From Albifimbria verrucaria (Eukaryota; Ascomycota; Sordariomycetes; Hypocreales; Stachybotryaceae), in contig JAHREC010000019.1 in NCBI GenBank assembly GCA_020081605.1, positions 806,001 to 870,000 on the forward strand: a stretch of 64,000 nucleotides of DNA, written 5' to 3'. A program made the translations under genes and the position numbers. This document shows positions 1 to 11,308 of the stretch, one piece after another (the first letter of the stretch is position 1; each line of letters opens with the position of its first letter). The notes beneath the pieces were generated by a model, which made no database searches, was not told the origin of the DNA, and worked only from the letters and a program-made list of their open reading frames with translations.

Positions 1-2392
1 TGTGCCGGCCTCCATGTTCCTGGATAAAGTCCGCTTCGCCTTGTTAAAGATGTAATCGTATACATCTCGCTCAGTCTTAGAGAGCTCAACATCAACAATC
101 TCAACCTGCTTGGGAGGAAGTGGCACAAGCGGCTCACCCTCTGGTGTCTTCATATCCTTGGTGCGGCGCATCACTAAAGGCTCCAGTACCGTTTGGACAA
201 CATCCAAAGCACGCATGAAATCGCCAGACTCAAATGGCACAGTAATAAAGGTTCTCCAGAACGAAAAGTTGTTCCAAGGCTCAACCCCAAGAAAGCGAAC
301 CAAGCTGAACAGATCCTCTAGCTTGTTCACAATGGGAGTGCCTGTGAGAACCCATCGATGGTCTGCGGCGATCTCGTAACAAGCACGAGCTGTCTTTGAC
401 GCCCTGTTCTTGATGTGGTGACCCTCATCAATAATGATGCGGAAGAACTTTAGGGAGAAAAGGCCACTGTGGAAACCCTTTTCTCCATTCCGGGCAGCAA
501 TACTGCTGAACTCAGAGAGCACAACTCCATAGCTGGTGATTACAAGATCTGGAGCATTTGCGCTACAACAAAGCGCCTGAAGATTGTTGGATTTTTCGTT
601 ACCATAGTACAGCTCAATCTTCAACGACTTGTCTTTGGAGGCTTTCTCTGCCTCGCTCTGCCACTGAGACAGAAGCGACATTGGGGCAATGACAAGCGTA
701 GTGCAGGGCGCATCCATGACTGCCGCTGAATTCGAGCCAAGTCTCGTGAGATCGTTCACGCTCGAAATACCTCCGTTAGATCGCGAGCGGTTAGCGACCT
801 CTGACCGATGCGTGTGTACCAAGCTGAGCATCTGGATAGTTTTTCCGAGACCCATTTCATCAGCCAAAATGCCTCCCAAGCAGTGCTGCTCCTGGACCGG
901 AAAGTCGAGAGAAAGGTCACCGGAGTAAGGATTGACGAAGAAATTGGCTTGCTCATCTACCAAGGGTAGGTCCTTGTCGTCGACATCCTTGGTCGGCCAG
1001 AGATATTCTTCCCAGAGTGGATGCATAGATGGCTCCCTGCTGCTCTTCTGGTCCTTTTCTTTCGACATCATCCAGTATAGTGCCTGCTTCTGATACGGTC
1101 GTAGAGTGAGAGCGAAGGTATCAGCTGGCTCGGCCTCAGGTGTGCTGAAGTCGAATGATTGCGCCTTCTTGTAAAGTGCATCAAGCTGGTCTTGCTCCAG
1201 CTCTTTACCTTCCTCCGGATCGTCTGACGCAGGAGACCCATCATCCTTGTTGTTTGGGGTCGCCTTCTTGGCCTCTTTTTGCTGCTGCTCATCCATCTCG
1301 GCGGCTTGTAGCAGTCCTTTCCGTCCATCACGTGCTGCCGCATTGGCTCTGACGGGTTGCAAGTTGATTTCCTGAAGCAACTTGACCAATGCAACCTGCC
1401 GCAACCGAAGCTCCTTTTCGTCTGTTGTCTCGGTCTGCTCGAAGAAGTTGGCTGGTCGGTCGTCTGCTAGTTGGAAAGCTCTGCTGTCGAAGGCAGTATT
1501 GATGATAAAACACCTTAGTTGCAAGAAGATGGTGTCGTTTGTTCTGAGTCGTTCAGGGGCGTAGACACAGGTTCCCTCGAACTTGCAAACCTTTTGGTCT
1601 ATCAATGTTGATACCCAACTCGCAGCATCCTTCGACAGCCGACCGATCTCAGTACCGGATTGGCTGGTAAACCGAACGATAGTGTCGGCCTTTTGGCAGC
1701 TAAAAGATTGTTCCTTGACGGAGTGACAGAGCCGAATTTGCCCTTGACCTTTGCAGGCTGTAGCGGTTGGATCTTCTGACGCTCAATCTTGACGACATCG
1801 CCATGCTTTAGGACACCCACACCACTTCTTGTAGCCCACCCTTCAACTCCAAAAGCACCTATGTATCGTAAATTCGGTGCATTTCGCCGGATTGGTGGTG
1901 TCGGTAATCCTGCCACGGTCGGACTCCCAGATGCAGGTCGAGAAGAGGCCGTTCGAGGCCTTGAAGACAGCGCTGTCGAAGGCTTTTGAAGTTTTTGTAC
2001 GTGCCATCCAAGTACATATTAACCGCTCGTTCGAGGTTGTCACCACAGTTGTCGCGGATAAGACTGAGAATGTCGGGGTTGACTTTATCCCCAACAAAGC
2101 TCTCGAACGTTTCTTGGTCAAACGTCAGGCTGGACGATTCGTGCTGAGCTTCGGCTGAGCCGAGAGCAGCTGGCCGCTCATTTTCCGATCGCTCCGCCAA
2201 AACATTTCGTTCCTCATGTTCCAGCTTGACGTCGTCATCTTCTTCGTCTTTAAAGAATCGCTGTGGCTGCTGTGGCGTTTGAGGATTCTCTGTTGAACTG
2301 GCCGCTAAAAGATCAGGAGAGTTCTCATCCGGGTCCTTGAAGAACCTCCGCTTCTTGACTGGAGGCTCCGGTGATACTGGATCGGCCATCAT
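1..2392 (-). CDS. RAD5: DNA repair helicase/ubiquitin ligase Rad5, N-terminal part (cut by window start)
   Basis: Rad5 is a nuclear SNF2-family translocase and RING ubiquitin ligase of post-replication repair (PCNA polyubiquitination, fork remodelling). The start is the ATG at 2392. The N-terminal third holds an acidic, Lys/Arg-patched region and a UBA-like stretch (AVNMYLDGTY). A HIRAN domain follows (IGAFGVEGWATRSG, near 1850). The SNF2 N-lobe follows, with Walker A DEMGLGKT near 850 and the DEGH box near 455. The sequence runs off the window in frame (RRTKDM near 150), so the RING and helicase C-lobe lie outside. Two breaks need one extra base each: the T-run at 1984-1987 and the T-run at 1691-1694 (plus strand). 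With both restored the frame is open to base 1. It is divergent from the NDUFAF6-like gene, about 350 bp away. Family assignment is firm; the breaks are probably sequence errors. Confidence 0.95.
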
Positions 2393-2741
2393 CAAGTAGA
2401 CTCATCGGAATCAACCACGGCCGTATACTATGATGCTGCACTGCTCAACGGGCGCTGGTGGGGAGACGCGATGGCGATTTTCGAAGCGCGACGAGGCGCG
2501 TAGAGAGGTCACATGACCGCGTTTTCTCTGTACTTTGTAGCACAGAAAAGATCGACGTCACTTTCCCTTTAGGAAAGCAGCTAAGGACACGCCCAGGACT
2601 TTTGGATCGACTTTTTGGGAACGGTGACGGTTCCATTGCACAATCGCGACGGCATTATTCGGTGCCCCTTTGCTAGCTGCCTTTCCATGATGGCTGCTCG
2701 GTGAAAGAGAGTTCTTTCATTTTCAAACCGTCCCGTGCAAA

Positions 2742-3892
2742 ATGATGCGCCCTCGTCTTGCAGGTGGTAGCCTCAGGCGCCTTGCCCAGGCCTCGAGTCG
2801 CCGCAGCTATGCGACAGCAGATGCTGATGTTGAGTCCGCACGGAGATACTGCTTGGCTCAGCTCCAGTAAGTCACGCCTTATATTCGCAATGGACAAGAC
2901 CTTTCGATTACTAACAGCGTGATAGACACAGTGACTACGATGCGCACCTCATCCGTCGATTCGTCCCGCCTCCGGTGCAGGACACCTACGCGGCTCTCCG
3001 CGCCCTGAACCTCGAGCTCGTCCGACTGCCTGAGCTTGTATCGAACCCTACGATCGGCGCATTGCGAATCAAGTTCTGGCAGGAATCAATCGATAAAACG
3101 TTTGCCGGCCGGCCACCCCGCGAACCCATTTGCCTTCTTTTGCATCAGGCTCTCCAGCAGCTAGAGGAGCGGGCTGGCGCCGGGACGACAAAGTCAATCA
3201 AGTTTTGGATATCGAGATTGATCAGGACAAGAGAGAAGCATATGGATAATCGACCATACAGTAGCTTGTCGAGTTTGGAGGAGTATGGCGAGAACACGTA
3301 CTCAACGCTTATGTATGCGACGCTGGCATCCCTGCCTCTGCGCTCGATGCAAGTCGACCATCTTGCTAGTCATATTGGCAAAGCATGTGGCATAGTCGCA
3401 GTTTTGCGCGGTATACCCGTGTTGGCAGCTCCAGCCCAGCCTGTCAAGACGCCGTCCGGTTCCAGCGCACCCAGCACACGCGAGCCATCACTTCTACTGC
3501 CTCTCGATGTCATGGCCGAGGAAGGAGTAAAGGAGGAAGAAGTTTTTCGCCAAGGACCGCATGCGCCAGGACTGCAAGACGCAGTTTTCAAGGTCGCGAC
3601 TCGGGCCAATGACCATCTCATCACCGCGCGAGAAATGCTTAAGAGGCTGAAGGAGGGGCAAGATGCCGGCCACGAGTTTGAGCATCAAGGAGAGGGCGAG
3701 CATATATACCTGGAACAAGACGACCCGAAAAACGATATTAAGCGCGGCTTTGGAGTGTTGTTGGAAGCTATCCCCGCAAGTGTCTATCTAGAGAACCTGG
3801 AGAAGGCCAATTTCGACCCATATGCGGTCAAGACTGGTGGCTGGAAGCTGCCATGGCGGATATGGCAATCTTTGTCAAAGGAGAGGCTGTAA
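2742..3892 (+). CDS. NDUFAF6: NDUFAF6-like mitochondrial complex I assembly factor (squalene/phytoene synthase fold)
   Basis: Two exons, 2742-2866 and 2926-3892, are joined by a 59 bp intron with a CTAAC branch site and TAG acceptor. The product is 363 residues and the frame is clean. An Arg/Ser/Ala-rich, acid-poor N-terminus (MMRPRLAGGSLRRLAQ) is a typical mitochondrial presequence. The body is a squalene/phytoene-synthase-like helical fold, with RYCLAQLQ, LRIKFWQESID and GKACGIVAVLRGIP matching the NDUFAF6 family. This group lacks prenyl synthase activity and helps biogenesis of the ND1 module of complex I in the matrix. Two adjacent in-frame ATGs (2742, 2745) could start translation; the first is used here. 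A longer-than-usual polar insert (about residues 195-225) lies in the C-terminal half. Catalytic prenyl-synthase function is not expected. Confidence 0.92.
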
Positions 3893-4399
3893 ATGTAAGG
3901 GTCGTGTTTTATGATGAAGCAAATTTAGGAGGCAAGGTTAGTGCTTTGTATTATACTGTATGGTATTGTAAATTGGCCCATATGGCTAAGAAGCTGCAAA
4001 GACGAGATCAGACGAATCAAGCAAATAATCCAACTCACAAAAACCATACTCTTCTTCATTTCTGTACTGAGTCCCTCACAGTCTTTGCTTCTATCACTTT
4101 GCTTTCATTTATTTATTTACTTTTTATACGTCTTTTCCATAAATTTTCAAGATTTACCCAGCTTTGCTAGCTCACCAGGAGCTTCTCAGCGTATGTAGGA
4201 GCACTATGGTCCCTCTAGCATGCTAGCATCCACTAACGCAGCTCACCTCCACTCACCGGTCTTCACCACGGCAAAACCACGGAACAACTAATATCCCGGT
4301 CTAAAATTCCAGATCCAGAGACTCGGTCGTGTGCAGCTACTACTTTTCGCGAACCATCCTTATCCTCCGACGTCTGTTGGTGTAGATGTCGTCGCGAAG
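3893..4399. other. Intergenic, 3' end of the NDUFAF6-like gene and promoter of MRP17
   Basis: About 500 bp, with a T-rich stretch near 4065-4150 and no credible coding sequence. No strong promoter motif was recognised. Confidence 0.5.
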
Positions 4400-4935
4400 A
4401 TGTTGTACGAACTCATAGCTATTGTGAGTACTTGATACATACGTATCTAGTCTGTGGAATTTGCTAATGCTCTCGAATAGGTCCGTCCGGGCAGTCTGTC
4501 CGAAGTGAGGGAGTACGTTATCCTATGCTGCCATCCAACACATCTTTTCCGCGACAGCATCCTCAGTTCGACTTCCGCACTTTCACAGGCGCCTTGCTAA
4601 CTAATTGCTGTAGAATCGCCTCTACCGTCGGTACCCTTGTCCTCCGCAACGGCGGTGTCATCCGCGGCATCTCCAACTGGGGTGTCTTCTCGCTCCCGAA
4701 GCCCGTCTCCGCCCATCAAATGCGCCACACCCACGGCCACTACTTCGCCATGCGTTACGATGCCTCTGCTAATGTTCACGGCACTGTCCGCAACACCTTG
4801 CGCCTCGAGCCTCGTATGATCCGCGCAGCACACGTCAAGCTCGGCGACGGAAAGCTCGACACGCTCGCCGACTTTGGCCCCCGAAGTGGGTTACCAAGTC
4901 TACGGGCAGTGAGTGGTCATAAAAAGATCGTGTAG
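4400..4935 (+). CDS. MRP17: Mitochondrial small-subunit ribosomal protein bS6m (MRP17)
   Basis: Three exons, 4400-4423, 4481-4512 and 4614-4935, give about 125 residues beginning MLYELIAIVRPG. Diagnostic bS6m segments are RNGGVIRGISNWG, LPKPVSAHQMRHTHGHYF and RAAHVKLGDGKLDTL. It is a structural protein of the mitoribosomal small subunit and belongs to the bacterial S6 ferredoxin-like fold. An ATG at 4386 lies in another frame and was not used. The last 15-20 codons look unlike the family. Adding one C to the C-run at 4878-4882 changes the tail to FGPPKWVTKSTGSEWS and ends at 4922, which resembles the Pro/Trp-containing tails I recall in this family. I suspect an under-called base, so the annotated stop at 4933-4935 may be wrong. 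Confidence 0.93.
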
Positions 4936-5432
4936 AGATATGGAACTAAGAGGGGAGCGTTTGAATTGTGGTGAAAAGAGTGACAGAAGGCGTGGGAAGA
5001 AGACTTGTATGATATGAGACAAGGTCGAACCACATATGGGATGGTCAGGGGCAATTCCGGGTCAACTGAGCCAGGAGCCTTTACCGTGTACACTTACTGC
5101 TGTGAACAAACAAAGCACAGCCTGATAGATTTAAAGCAGTGCAAGATTTTCTACGATTTTACACAACACATCACGTCCACTGTGCCGGGGTCCATACGCA
5201 TCCAGCCTGTATATTGGTTCAAGCGCCCTAATTTGCATTTTTATATATCTCGTGATTCATGCTTATGCTCGACCTCGTCCCATGTTGCACAGAAGAGCAA
5301 ATCCTCTAATGGTGCGAGTATGTCCTCGCGTTAAATGTACCGCCTGTATCTTCACAGCGGCCCTGTTCCATACATCTCGATCGCCTCTTTACCGTCGAAA
5401 TTAGATGTGTCCCCTCAGCTCGAATTGCCAAA
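4936..5432. other. Intergenic between convergent MRP17 and DCN1
   Basis: About 500 bp of 3' flanking sequence from two convergent genes. Short open frames here have no recognisable protein features. Confidence 0.5.
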
Positions 5433-7582
5433 TCAGTTGTCCTGGTCTACATCCATGGACTCGGTCTTACCAATGCCCTTTTGCTTACACCAAGCCACAA
5501 AGTCGTCGATGACGCTTGGCCATGCTCCATCCTCGCTCCAGAACGACAAGCTCTCATCTGACATGCTCTTAAGCGCAAATTCGAGTGTCATGTTCCACAT
5601 ATCCTTGTTGACAGAGCGGGTCCACTTCTCGCCGAGGAATGTCTTCCACAGATCGAGCCAGTCGTGGTTTGGCGTCTTCCATTCCATGCCCGGAGGTGAA
5701 AACAGCATACCCCAGTAGATTAAGGCGTTCTCCAAGCTCAACGATTTCTGATCGCCCTCGCGGCCTGTGACAAAGGTGTACTTGTAGACTTTGCGGAAGA
5801 GCGATGTATCGGTTGACAGTGTAGAGATGAGCTTCCGTAAGTGAGCAGCATGCTCTTCATGCGAGGCGCCAGCTCTGCTTACATGTTAGCTTCCAACCAA
5901 TGGCCTCGTCGCAAGGGGTGGCCAGCCTGCCAGAATGATTCTACTCACCCAGACAACCGCCATCCGTCGACGTATCCCTTTCGGGTGATTTCGCCCACGT
6001 TGGGTGCTTGGAGAAGTTCCTGAACGACGAACAACTCGGCATTTTCAAGACTGATGCCTAGCTTGTTGCTGAGGTAGTCCATGGTGGACTCGAGCTCCAT
6101 CTTGTCCTTCTCATCGTTGCCCTCATCTAAGAGTTAAAACCGTAAGCATGAGATGGACAACCAGGACATGTCGTGTAGTCTCGCTACCTACCTCTTAATG
6201 AATCAAAGAGTGAATCAAGCTGTGTTTCCAGCTGCGATGGGCCCTTGGTTTCAATCCCAGAGGAGTAAAACCTAGCACGAGAACAGGTTAGCTTGTGCGA
6301 CAGAACATCCGATGCCGATTGCGTGTGTTGAGTGAGGCGTGGGCGGTTCAGATGCCGCTTGGCAGTGAACCTTGGCTGAGCCGACTTGGCTTGTTCCCAT
6401 CAGCGGGGTTAAGTGTGATTTTGCCGCAGGCAGAATGGCAGTACCGTGTTGGTTGGTCCTGGGCGGCGCCGTTGACCCCCGTTTGCTGGACTTCTTGGAG
6501 GAGGGCCAGATGGTGATGACCTTTGACGGCAGATGCTGCCGGACCCTTTCCACCCCATTTTCCTGTGAGGAGAAAGGAGGGGACGGAGACGACAGATCTC
6601 CACAAAGTAGGAGGCGTCAGATGTGAAGTGCGGGAGAGAGGCGACCCCAGACTTTAAAATCAAGGACGTCCAGAACCCCAGGCGGAGAACGAGGGAAGTG
6701 GCAAGGACGTGGAGAGAGACAGCGACACGAGACGACGCGATCAGGGACCCGGGCTTCGGGTGCCATCTCGGATTGAGTGGTACGGGTGAAGTCATGCCGG
6801 ATATGCTAAGCGGGCGATAGGCGCGAGCAGCGGCCCTATTTGACGGTTGTTTCAGACGCTTCGGCGTCACTCGGCCGTACTTTGTGGTGTGTCCAACGAA
6901 TACAGGCTGCGCCTGTTAGCGGGCCCCACAGGGCAGCCCACACCGATGGATGGCACATCCATGCGACGCATAATTGAAGCATGAAATTGTCCGAGAAGGG
7001 CCGTGACGAGTCTGATTCGAGCAAAAAGGCTCGCGGCCGGGTGGTGGAAGAGAAGGAAACGGGGGCATGGGGCCATGCAGAATGTACGGTAATCACTTAC
7101 GCATCGACAGCCTCATTGATCTTGTAGCCACTTGATTTTAGGAACTGCCATCCGAAGTTAGCCCAAGTAAGACCCGGCATAGCACCGTGCGGGCCGGCCG
7201 GGAAGCCCAGCCGCCTGCCTGCTAGCAGCAGCGAAGCATCCAACCCCAGCGGTGGGTTGAGAGAGGTGAGTTGAGCGCTTGGTTATATCATCCCCGGCGT
7301 TGTCGCATGCCATGCCATGTCGGGCCATGCCCTGTCGTGTCCTATCCTGCCACGCCGTGCCATGCCAGGCCAGGCCAGACCAGGCCAACACCTGTACAGG
7401 CATAAGCCGACAACCGCCGGGGTGTTGACAGACGACGCAGCTTGCGCAGGCAGGCTCCAGCCAAGGGATCGATCGCATGCCCATCATCCACTTACCCGAG
7501 TCGCGTGACGCTCTGATGCGCCCGTGAGGGTGACGAACTGGGCGATCAGAGCCTTCTGCTGGGGAGACGGACGGAGGGGCAT
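5433..7582 (-). CDS. DCN1: Defective in cullin neddylation protein 1 (DCN1), five exons
   Basis: Dcn1 is the E3-like factor that docks Ubc12-NEDD8 on cullins. Exons on the minus strand are 7582-7496, 7144-7101, 6271-6192, 6126-5949 and 5874-5433, with all phases agreeing. They total 831 nt (276 residues), the usual family length, with a clean frame. The N-terminal UBA-like domain is seen in QKALIAQFVTLTGASER and FLKSSGYKINEAVDAF. The potentiating-neddylation (PONY/DUF298) domain follows, with ENAELFVVQELLQAP, GEITRKGYVDGW, DLWKTFLGEKWTRSVNKDMW and the C-terminal SFWSEDGAWPSVIDDFV. Introns 1 (351 bp) and 2 (829 bp) are unusually long and GC-rich next to the other introns here. Intron 1 contains degenerate CCATGCC/GGCCA repeats near 7305-7395. 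Shares an upstream region with divergent DPB11. Confidence 0.95.
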
Positions 7583-8551
7583 CGTAGCGTCGTGGTCGGT
7601 CAGTCGGTCGATCGGTCGGCGAGACGGCGGCCTCAGGTATTCCGTGACGGGTTCCCTCGTCGAGACGAAAAGCTCGGCAAGGACAGGTCAAGCTGTCGCG
7701 GTGGCGGTGCGAGAGCGGGAGAGGCGGCGTGCCGGCTGGAGGTGGTATCGGATGCAGCTCTGACTGCAGCGAGCTGTTCGGCTACGCTCTGTCGGGGTCA
7801 AGTAGGGACCCGTCCACCGCTGCGCAGGACGTCGAGCTCCGGCGCAAGAGATGCTGCGTTTGGGGAGAGTGGGAGAGGCAAGGTTTGAGGTGAGGCTGCG
7901 GCGGAAAAGGCAGCAAGAGGGGTGTTTGATAGGAGGGAGAGAAGCATCAGGGACGAGGCTGCGATGGTGGGGTAGGATCAAGGCCTCTGTCCGTTGTGGT
8001 TTGCGACCCAAGCAGGTCCAGGACCAGGCCCAAACCAGGTGGGTAGACCATATAGCGTTTAAAATCAGAGACTGTTGATGCTCGGTTGCTCAGGCAAAAA
8101 ACTAACAGAGCGCTTGCAGACTTGTTATTCTGGTGATGTTATTTCTTATAACCTTATTTTATTTCATTTTCCCTCATCTCTATTTCTTCTCTATCAAAGG
8201 CTCCTGAGAAGTAGTGATCGATCCTTACTGACGATGATGGAACCCAATTGTTAGTGGTGCTTGCAACTTGGCGCACTGTAAATCACTTCACTGAGAACGC
8301 TGAAAGCTACCAGCACAGCGCCCCGCAGAGTCCCACCATAGGCCTGCTGCCACCCTCAAGCCTGTTGAGGCGCACAGTGTTGACGCCTACATGCACCTTT
8401 CTGGAAGCCCCCACATGACGTTTGCGTTGCCTGGACGCTCACTAAACGCGGTTCATCCATCATCGACGCGTCTCATGGTCTTCCTTAATTGACCCGGAAA
8501 AAGTTGCAACTTGCCGTCAAGTCGCCCACTCTTGTCTTTCGACCAGAGAAC
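7583..8551. promoter_or_regulatory. Shared upstream region of divergent DCN1 and DPB11
   Basis: About 970 bp between two divergent starts. It is very GC-rich next to DCN1 and changes to an AT- and pyrimidine-rich stretch (about 8130-8200) nearer DPB11. No coding potential was recognised and no specific factor site can be named. Confidence 0.45.
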
Positions 8552-11091
8552 ATGGCGACTGGCAACTCCGCAGAACACGAGAAGCACCTGGTAGACCCTT
8601 CCAAGCCTTTTCAAGATGTCGTCGTATGCTGCACCAGCATCCCCGGAGCAAAGAGTCCGTCTATCCATCCATCCATCCATCCATCCATCCGTCTCTGGCC
8701 CTGCACATCACAACTGACCTCGTCTGCCTAGACCGAAATTGCCAGCAAAGTAGCCGAGCTCGGTGGCATCCACAAGTACGACCTGACGCCCAATGTAACG
8801 CACCTCATCGTCGGCGATTATGACACCCCAAGTACCGCCATGTCGCCCGCGAGCGACCCGATATCGAACCCATGGACGCTCAGTGGATCGAGGCCGTGTC
8901 CGAGCTTTGGAAGAACGACGAGGAGATTGATTTTGATGCTCTCGAAGCCCGATACCGTCTGAAGCCCCTAGAACGATGCGGCGCTGAACCGTCCTCCCAG
9001 TCTCAAGAGTCGCCCCAAAGGGCCTCGTTGCTCATCTGCCTCACTGGTTTCGGTCGCCAGCGAGATGACATTGCCGAAATGATCACGTCCAACGGTGGAT
9101 GGTACACCGGAGACCTGACCAAGAAATGCACCCATCTCATTGTCAAGGATCCCGAGGGGAAGAAATTTCTCGCTGCCAAGAATTGGGATGTCCATACGGT
9201 GACGCTGGATTGGTTGACCACGAGTATCGAGCGCGGCATGATCTTGGAGGAAACCAAGTTCGACCCTCTTCTGCCACCAGAAGAGCAAGGCAAAGGTGCC
9301 TGGACAAGGAGAGAGGTGAAGCGAGGATCTCTAGGAAAGAGGTCAAGGTCTGCTGCGTCCAACGTTTCTGAAGAGGGGCCCCGGAAACTGAGGAAGTCTG
9401 CAAGCATGAAGCTGAGTTCACAAAGGAACGGAATATGGGGCGACATTCTTGGAAGATCCATGTCCAAGGAGTATTCCTTCGCGGAAGAACACCAGCCGAA
9501 CGAGCAACCCACGGCTGTGCAACAGCAACTGCCACCCACCGCGCTTCAGCCTAGGGGTGTCCTTGATAATAGTGTCTTCTGCGCACATGGGTTCAATCAA
9601 GTACGGACTGATGTTCTTAAAAACTCTGTCGTTTCTCTTGGAGCCGCTATGGTCTCGACGATTGACGAAGCTGCGCGGTATCCAGCCCCGAGGGAGCCCT
9701 TTTACCGATTTCTCATCGTGCCACAAGACTCCCAACCAGATACGCACCCTCATGTCGACTACGACAATATACACATCGTCACAGAATTCTATATTGAAAG
9801 CTGTCTTCACAACAAACGCTTCGTGGATCCAGATGAACATGTGCTTGGCCGTCCCTTCCCTCTCTTCCCTATTCCCGGATTCAGCGACTTGGCCATTGGC
9901 AAGGCGGCATTTACAGGCATCGAATTAAGTCAGGTGGCAAGGGCGATCACCCAACTGGGTGCGCGCCGAGATGACGATCTTCGAAGGTCTACCAGTGTAC
10001 TGGTCTGCAAATCGTTTCAGGACATGCGCAAGGAGAAATTGCACTGGGCATTGACATGGGGTGTCCCTATCGTCTCGGAAGATTGGCTGTGGGAGTGCAT
10101 ATCCACTGGCTACAACGTCCCAGTTGATAACTTCATCTACCCTCAAATCAAACATCGCTACAACACCAACGATAAGCTACAGGAAGAGCGGAAGGTTCCC
10201 ATTCGCCAGGAATCTGGTCTTGGAGGAAGCACATCAAAACCTGCAAGCCCAGCTTTGCGTCCAGATACGCCTGAAGCTGCACCTGAAATTGTTTCAAAGA
10301 GCAAGATTCTTCCTAAGAAAACCAAGTCCAAGGACGATAGTCCTTGGACCTTGAAGCCAAAGCCCATACCAAAGACTTCTATAGATGCGTCTGTTTCGAT
10401 GGCTGATTTTAGCACAGCCCAGACACACCTTGCCAATAGCGTCGCCGACCATCAGGAGCCACCACCTGATGGAGTAGCTCAACGAACGGACATGGGAGAC
10501 TTGCCTGCAAGATCCAGCGGTCCGCAGCGCACACGGTCCGAGCCCATGGCACTTTTGTCAATGATAGCAAAGGATAGCCCAGAGCGTGCCCCATCTGCGC
10601 CTCCAGCGGATGACCAGAACCAAGCGTCAGACGTGGGAGGAACTGTTCTGAAAGCTGAGGAACAAAAGAAGCAAGCCAGAGCTGCAGAACGCGAGCAGCT
10701 TTCCTCCAAGATCACAAGCTTGATTCATTCAGGAACTGGCAGTGCGGGATCTCCAGACACAGACGTATCAGTTCCTATCCCTCGACCCAGGAATCGACGT
10801 ATCCTGGGTCGGGCTGTCAGCAACGCTTCCAATGCCAGTAGCGTTGCCAGTGTGGAGCCGAGCCGGCCTGTGCCGGAGACTTTTGGCGTGGGCGAGATAG
10901 CGGACAGCCAGGACGAGTCCTCCGAGCAACCACCAGCGACGCAGCTGGGATATAACTACCCCGAAGCGCAGGAGTATAAGGCGGCTTTATTAAGCGGGAT
11001 TAATGGAGGGATGGCCGAAATCAAGACGGAGCCTCCTGCCACAGCAAGCAAGGGAATAACCGGAGGAGGAAGATCGCTACGAAAGCGTTAA
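8552..11091 (+). CDS. DPB11: BRCT scaffold Dpb11/Rad4(Cut5)/TopBP1 homologue
   Basis: This is a replication-initiation and checkpoint scaffold that binds phosphorylated Sld3/Rad9-type partners in the nucleus. Exon 1 starts at ATG 8552 (MATGNSAEHEKHLVDPSKPF) and carries the first strand of BRCT1 (VVVCCTSIP). An intron of about 70 bp containing a CCAT microsatellite follows, and coding resumes at about 8731 (TEIASKVAELGGIHKY). Four BRCT repeats are visible: BRCT1 to about 8930, BRCT2 (SLLICLTGFGRQRDD to LDWLTTSIERGM), BRCT3 (NSVFCAHGFNQVRTD to FYIESCLHNKRF) and BRCT4 (GKAAFTGIELSQVA to DWLWECISTGYNVP). A long polar tail ends in a basic SLRKR. There is one break: the C-run at 8826-8829 needs an extra base to join DYDTP to KYRHVARERPDIEPM. 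The exact donor of intron 1 could not be fixed in frame, perhaps because of a further missing base. Confidence 0.92.
8664..8691 (+). repeat. CCAT tetranucleotide microsatellite in DPB11 intron 1
   Basis: Six to seven tandem CCAT units lie inside the first intron of the DPB11 gene, right after the presumed donor. Length variation here would be spliced out. Confidence 0.85.
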
Positions 11092-11308
11092 TGACTTACG
11101 AACAACCGTCAAGGATTTACAGTGATTTGGGAGCGAAGGAGTTTTGGCTGGATGCCATACATACGGGAAACAAAATGGCTGAGCTCAATCAAATGAAATG
11201 AACACTATTGTCCATAAACAAATAATCACATTGTTAATTTGTCACGCTGTACAGGAATTCATTAATGAAGAATGCTATAGCTCCTTTCCTACATGACCTC
11301 GTGAGCTT

